From RGIG1681 sp045596905 (lineage in GTDB: Bacteria > Bacillota > Clostridia > Christensenellales > UBA1242), in NCBI GenBank assembly GCA_045596905.1, contig JAZODG010000021.1, positions 1-9,083 of the forward strand: a stretch of DNA of 9,083 bases. The letters are read 5' to 3'. Each line of letters opens with the position of its first letter. Positions within the stretch are counted from its first letter, which is position 1. The notes beneath the pieces are model-generated. The model searched no databases. It had not been told where the DNA came from and was given only the letters and a program-made list of their open reading frames with translations. This document shows, piece by piece, positions 6,335 to 9,083 of the stretch. A program made the translations under genes and the position numbers.

Positions 6335-6337
6335 GAA

Positions 6338-6358
6338 ACTAAACACTAAACTTTTAGT
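6338..6358. promoter_or_regulatory. Candidate operator: palindrome and direct repeat at the start site
   Basis: ACTAAAC occurs twice in tandem (6338-6344, 6345-6351). The second copy forms a palindrome ACTAAA-CT-TTTAGT (6345-6358). An alternative wider pairing is AACTAAA (6337-6343) with TTTAGTT (6353-6359). The site covers the predicted transcription start of the oxidoreductase gene, where a repressor could block RNA polymerase. The binding protein is unknown and is not evident in the window. Confidence 0.45.
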
Positions 6359-6376
6359 TAAAGGGGGTTAGTTTTT

Positions 6377-7384
6377 ATGGAAAAATTAAGAGTGGGTGTT
6401 ATAGGCTGTGGACGTATTTCGGTTAGACACTTTTTGCCTATAAAAGCAATTGAAAACATTGAACTTGTGGCATGTTGTGATAGCAAACCGGAAAGGGCTG
6501 ACGAAGCTGCAAAAGAGTATGGAATAAAGGCTTATTATTCTTATGAGGAAATGATTGAAAAAGAAAACCTTGATGTTGTGCATTTGTGTTTGCCACACTA
6601 TCTTCACTCAAAGGTTGCAATTTATGCTTTTGAGCACGGCGTTCATGTTCTTACAGAAAAACCTATGGACGTTGATTATGAAAGTGCAGAAAGAGCTGTG
6701 TTAAGAGCAAAGGAACTAGGCATGGTGTTTGGAGTTATCTTTCAATGCCGTTATACAAATCCAGCTCAGCTTGTGAAAAAAGCAGTGCAGAGTGGAAAGC
6801 TTGGGAAAATAATTTCTGCAAGGTCGGTTCTTACTTGGAATCGTTCAGATGATTATTATAGCAGCAGTGACTGGAAGGGCACTTGGGACAAAGAAGGCGG
6901 TGGTGTTGTTATTGACCAAGCCATTCATTCAATTGACCTTGTGAACTGGGTGATTGATTCAGAAATTGAAACCGTGAGCTGTTCAATGCATAATCGTGGA
7001 CACCAGAAAGTGAATGTTGAAGACACTGCCGAAGGACTTATCACATACAAAAACGGAACAAAGTATGGTTTTTATTGTATGAATAACTATGCTGCTGATG
7101 AACCAATCGAAATCAAGATGGTTTGTGAAAATGGAAAAGTTACATTTGGCTATCACGATGCACTTATTGTTTATAATGACGGAACAACTGAAGATGCACA
7201 TGAAGAACAAGTGAAAAAAGCAGACGGTGGAAAAGATTATTGGGGCTCATGGCATATTAGACAAATTCGTCAGTTCTATGATGCTCTTCAAAATAACAAA
7301 CCACTTGAGATTTCTGCTGAAGAAGCTCTCAAAACTCACAAACTGATTATGAAGTTATATGAAGTTGGTGGAATGAAAAAATAA
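6377..7384 (+). CDS. Gfo/Idh/MocA-family NAD(P)-dependent oxidoreductase
   Basis: A 335-residue cytoplasmic enzyme of normal family length. The N-terminal Rossmann fold shows GVIGCGRIS (7-15) and an acidic D35 at the end of strand 2, which favours NAD over NADP. EKP (94-96) is the family signature whose Lys lies near the nicotinamide. The C-terminal alpha/beta domain has GGGVVIDQAIHSIDL (174-188), where D180 and H184 match the usual catalytic Asp/His pair. Members oxidise or reduce sugars, inositols, amino sugars or related hydroxyl compounds; the WKGTWDKEGGG segment (166-176) is common in sugar-specific members, but the substrate cannot be named. AAGGGGG (6361-6367) sits 9 bases before the ATG. 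It is a single-gene unit with a strong promoter and a likely operator, suggesting induction by its substrate. Confidence 0.92.
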   Translation: MEKLRVGVIGCGRISVRHFLPIKAIENIELVACCDSKPERADEAAKEYGIKAYYSYEEMIEKENLDVVHLCLPHYLHSKVAIYAFEHGVHVLTEKPMDVDYESAERAVLRAKELGMVFGVIFQCRYTNPAQLVKKAVQSGKLGKIISARSVLTWNRSDDYYSSSDWKGTWDKEGGGVVIDQAIHSIDLVNWVIDSEIETVSCSMHNRGHQKVNVEDTAEGLITYKNGTKYGFYCMNNYAADEPIEIKMVCENGKVTFGYHDALIVYNDGTTEDAHEEQVKKADGGKDYWGSWHIRQIRQFYDALQNNKPLEISAEEALKTHKLIMKLYEVGGMKK

Positions 7385-7385
7385 T

Positions 7386-7416
7386 AAAAGGGAAGTAATA
7401 AAAAACTTCCTTTTTT
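7386..7416 (+). terminator. Intrinsic terminator of the oxidoreductase gene
   Basis: GGAAGT (7391-7396) pairs with ACTTCC (7405-7410), extended by a G-T pair and four A-T pairs. An AATAAAAA loop lies inside and six T follow. Confidence 0.88.
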
Positions 7417-7428
7417 GCTCTAACAAAA

Positions 7429-7457
7429 TTGTGTTTATATAGCTGGTGTGATATAAT
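7429..7457 (+). promoter_or_regulatory. Extended -10 promoter of the GNAT gene, implying a leaderless mRNA
   Basis: TTGTGT (7429-7434), a 17-base spacer, and TGATATAAT (7449-7457) with a perfect -10 and TGn. The usual distance of about 7 bases puts the transcription start at or within a base or two of the ATG at 7464. Confidence 0.7.
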
Positions 7458-7463
7458 GAATAT

Positions 7464-7949
7464 ATGAACATTAGAGAGTATGAAATAAGAGATAGAGAAA
7501 AAATAAAAGACCTTTTGGTTGAGCTTCAAGAGTATGTGGTTGAGATTGATAAATTTAATCTCAACTTGATTTCGAATGCCTATAAGGTGGATTATTTTAA
7601 ATTTATGATGAGAGACTGTGCATCAAAGCAGGGTAAGGTGTTTGTTGCAGAAGTTGAAAATCAAATCATTGGATTCATTGCAGGATTTGTGCAGACTTAT
7701 GATGAGAGAGATAGGCTTGATTATGCATGTCCAAAGAAGGGGATAATTGCAGAACTTATCGTGAGCAAAAATTCCAGAAATAAGGGAACAGGACAACAAC
7801 TTCTTGATAAAATGGAAGAATATTTTAAGTCAATTGAGTGTGAGTATGTGCAAATGGATGTGTTTTCATACAACACAGCTGCGAAGAAATTTTATGCTAA
7901 AAATGACTATGAACCAAGAATGGAAACATTATTTAAAAAGTTAAAATAA
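7464..7949 (+). CDS. GNAT-family N-acetyltransferase
   Basis: A 161-residue single-domain enzyme of normal GNAT length that would transfer an acetyl group from acetyl-CoA to an amine. Motif A is AELIVSKNSRNKGTGQQLL (96-114), with the acetyl-CoA pyrophosphate-binding loop RNKGTG at 105-110. The preceding strand VFVAEVENQIIGFIAGFV (59-76) and the later NTAAKKFYAKNDYEP (137-151, motif B, with a Tyr that often acts as general acid) complete the fold. The N-terminal MNIREYEIRDREKIKDLL matches the usual first strand and helix, which supports this start. There is no ribosome binding site: the bases before the ATG are ATATAATGAATAT and hold the -10 box. The acceptor (small molecule, antibiotic or protein) cannot be told. 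Confidence 0.9.
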   Translation: MNIREYEIRDREKIKDLLVELQEYVVEIDKFNLNLISNAYKVDYFKFMMRDCASKQGKVFVAEVENQIIGFIAGFVQTYDERDRLDYACPKKGIIAELIVSKNSRNKGTGQQLLDKMEEYFKSIECEYVQMDVFSYNTAAKKFYAKNDYEPRMETLFKKLK

Positions 7950-7978
7950 AAACGAACCCAGAGAGGTTCGTTTTTTTT
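7948..7978. terminator. Bidirectional intrinsic terminator between convergent genes
   Basis: CGAACC (7953-7958) pairs with GGTTCG (7965-7970) around a CAGAGA loop. It is flanked by five A on the left and eight T on the right. It lies between the stops of the GNAT gene (7949, +) and the Gre-like gene (7981, -) and serves both. Confidence 0.92.
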
Positions 7979-7980
7979 CT

Positions 7981-8742
7981 TTAACAGCAATAATTTCCAT
8001 CAATTTTGTAATATGTTTTGCATCTATTTTCTTCATCAATCTCTTTTGCTTGGAATATGCCAAGATAAATGTATTTTCCATCTTTTTGTCTAGCAAAGGT
8101 TATTCTTGTGTCTTTGTCGTCATAAAAACGATTATCGATTTTTTTCCAACATTCTTTAATAATATTAAAATCATGGTTGATATAGTCTGACCAGTTGGTT
8201 TTAGGGTTTGATCCAGTAGTTAAATTTGAATATGTTATAAACCAAATAGAATAACCTTCAGGTGAGCAGTCTTTATTGAAAAGTAGTTTTTGTGGACCAA
8301 AAGAGCCAATTTTTGAAGAGTCCCATCCAAATAAGTTTACACCATTTAAATAAATTTCTTTAGCAGTGGTGCCGTATGCGTGTTGAACAATTAGACCATT
8401 TTCAATGTTTGATATATAGCTTGCATAATTGTCTGTTGGTGCAGAAATAAAATCGTTAAGTGTTATTGGTGCACCAAATGGTTTTATTGTTACTTGTTCA
8501 ATTTTTTTGATCGGGTTAATTATAGATATAATTTGTATTTGATAAGAATCTTCTTCATTATCAAATGATTTTATTTCGCCTTCTTTGCTAAACCTTAGGA
8601 TTTTGCCAATAGGTGAATGAATTGATAGTTCATGCTCAGAATTTTTAATAGTTGAATTTATAAGTTTTACCTGACTAACTTCATTATCATCAAGAGATAC
8701 ATAGGTGACAATTGAATCAATATCTGCAAATTTTTCTTCCAT
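7981..8742 (-). CDS. GreA/GreB C-terminal-like domain fused to an unknown domain
   Basis: A 253-residue soluble protein from ATG 8742. Residues about 10-75 read like the FKBP-like C-terminal domain of transcript-cleavage factors GreA/GreB: IVTYVSLDD, then LSIHSPIGKIL (39-49; GreA has an S-P-hGKALLG motif here), then a turn and YQIQIISI. The N-terminal coiled-coil arm with the catalytic acidic tip is missing, so it should not stimulate cleavage the way GreA does; binding near the RNA polymerase secondary channel is only inference. Residues about 95-253 form a second domain I cannot name, with LFGWDSS (137-143), SPEGYSIWFITYSN (160-173), a Trp-rich segment and RITFARQKDGKYIYLGIF (213-230), which could be a PUA/EVE-like beta-barrel, a low-confidence idea. 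It ends in CC. An in-frame ATG at 8784 lies inside the promoter and is rejected. Confidence 0.8.
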   Translation of the reverse strand: MEEKFADIDSIVTYVSLDDNEVSQVKLINSTIKNSEHELSIHSPIGKILRFSKEGEIKSFDNEEDSYQIQIISIINPIKKIEQVTIKPFGAPITLNDFISAPTDNYASYISNIENGLIVQHAYGTTAKEIYLNGVNLFGWDSSKIGSFGPQKLLFNKDCSPEGYSIWFITYSNLTTGSNPKTNWSDYINHDFNIIKECWKKIDNRFYDDKDTRITFARQKDGKYIYLGIFQAKEIDEENRCKTYYKIDGNYCC

Positions 8743-8748
8743 ATTTAA

Positions 8749-8754
8749 TCCTTT
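8749..8754 (-). promoter_or_regulatory. Ribosome binding site deciding the Gre-like gene start
   Basis: On the minus strand AAAGGA lies 6 bases before the ATG at 8742. No comparable site precedes the in-frame ATG at 8784. Confidence 0.75.
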
Positions 8755-8765
8755 AAATGTATTAT

Positions 8766-8787
8766 TAGTTGTATTATAAACCAACTA
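8766..8787. promoter_or_regulatory. Candidate operator straddling the -10 box
   Basis: Inverted repeat TAGTTG (8766-8771) and CAACTA (8782-8787), 10 bases apart, with arms one base outside the -10 hexamer on one side and three on the other. Arm centres are 16 bases apart, so a dimeric repressor bound here would cover the -10 and the start site. Confidence 0.5.
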
Positions 8788-8800
8788 TGAATGTTGTCAA
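8773..8800 (-). promoter_or_regulatory. Full-consensus sigma-A promoter of the Gre-like gene
   Basis: On the minus strand TTGACA (8800-8795), a 16-base spacer and TATAAT (8778-8773), perfect in both boxes. The predicted start is near 8766, about 24 bases before the ATG at 8742. Confidence 0.88.
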
Positions 8801-8813
8801 TAGATAAAATTGC

Positions 8814-8836
8814 AAAAAATGAACCAGGTTTGGTTC
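8814..8836 (-). terminator. Intrinsic terminator of the edge minus-strand gene
   Basis: On the minus strand GAACCA (8836-8831), AACC loop, TGGTTC (8826-8821), then A and six T (8819-8814). It lies 44 bases after the stop at 8880 and 13 bases before the next -35. Confidence 0.85.
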
Positions 8837-8879
8837 TATTTTTGATTAGTTGAGCCTGCCCTATGAAAACAGCATCTTA

Positions 8880-9083
8880 TTATTGATTTAATAAACAATT
8901 AATTGAAGTTTCGGTTCCCGATAAAAAACTTGGGCACTTAATACAATCCTTTAAATTCGGTGTTGGATGTTTTTTATAAATTATATATCCAGGACATTTT
9001 GAAATTATTGGTTGTTTATCGTATCCAGTAATAATTGGAATAGATGTATTAGGATTTGGAATTTTACCAAAACCATTATTCTT
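8880..9083 (-). CDS. C-terminal 67 residues of a cysteine-containing protein (5' end outside window)
   Basis: The minus-strand frame is open from base 9083 to a TAA at 8882-8880, with no start in the window, so the gene begins beyond the edge. The visible part starts with a polar Asn/Pro/Thr-rich stretch (GKIPNPNTSIPIITGYD). It is followed by four cysteines with spacing C-x16-C-x2-C-x12-C, including KCPGY and DCIKCPSF. The first three could form a small zinc site or disulfides, but no family is recognised. Coding status is supported by the unbroken 67 codons in AT-rich DNA, codon use like its neighbours, and a terminator placed correctly for this strand. Product and full length cannot be judged. 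Confidence 0.7.
   Translation of the reverse strand, partial: KNNGFGKIPNPNTSIPIITGYDKQPIISKCPGYIIYKKHPTPNLKDCIKCPSFLSGTETSINCLLNQ

Noticed and set aside
8743..8784. Longer start for the Gre-like gene (ATG at 8784)
   Set aside because: It lies between the -35 and -10 of a perfect promoter, so it would not be transcribed from it. It also lacks a ribosome binding site, while ATG 8742 has AAAGGA at 6 bases.
1..9083. A classic defence island, toxin-antitoxin pair, prophage or transposon
   Set aside because: No transposase, integrase, nuclease, helicase, terminase or recognisable toxin motif is present, and no terminal repeats or attachment sites were seen. Only the Gre-like fusion gives a faint hint.

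Overview
The window is AT-rich (by eye about one third G+C, not counted). It has strong AGGAG/AAGGGG-type ribosome binding sites, sigma-A-like promoters that often carry a TGn extended -10, and many intrinsic terminators with both an A-tract and a T-tract. Together with a YitT-family membrane protein and a BadF-type kinase, this points to a low-G+C Gram-positive bacterium, probably a gut-type Bacillota (Clostridia or Bacilli relative). The standard code fits: Trp is TGG. Of the 11 stop codons seen, ten are TAA, one is TAG and none is TGA. Ten of these genes appear intact; the genes at the two window edges are cut.

Layout. 1-357 (+): the 3' end of a beta-repeat surface-type protein, then a terminator. 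470-1468 (+): a BadF/N-acetylglucosamine-kinase-type ATPase behind an extended -10 promoter. 1553-2230 (+): an unrecognised 225-residue protein, then a terminator. 2361-4766 (+): an 801-residue soluble protein built of about 18 units of roughly 24 residues, with a coiled-coil/acidic linker and a helical tail. It is followed, in a stop-start overlap, by a 35-residue ORF (4766-4873) and a shared bidirectional terminator. 4917-5429 (-): an unrecognised 170-residue protein, divergent from 5576-6205 (+), a YitT-type membrane protein; both have good promoters in the short region between them. 6377-7384 (+): a Gfo/Idh/MocA oxidoreductase with a near-consensus promoter and a palindrome at the expected transcription start. 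7464-7949 (+): a GNAT acetyltransferase whose promoter implies a leaderless mRNA. 7981-8742 (-): a protein with a GreA/GreB C-terminal-like domain fused to an unknown domain; its consensus promoter is straddled by an inverted repeat. 8880-9083 (-): the 3' end of a cysteine-containing protein, open at the window edge, with its own terminator.

Nearly every gene is its own transcription unit with a private promoter and terminator. The exception is the 801/35-residue pair; the BadF-type kinase and the 225-residue gene may also share a transcript. The set therefore does not read as one pathway. The kinase and the oxidoreductase both belong to sugar-handling families but are about 5 kb apart and separately controlled. 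The least explained parts are the repeat protein with its small partner ORF, and the Gre-like fusion with its operator-like repeat. No tRNA, rRNA, CRISPR array, insertion sequence or gene-free stretch over 300 bases was seen.
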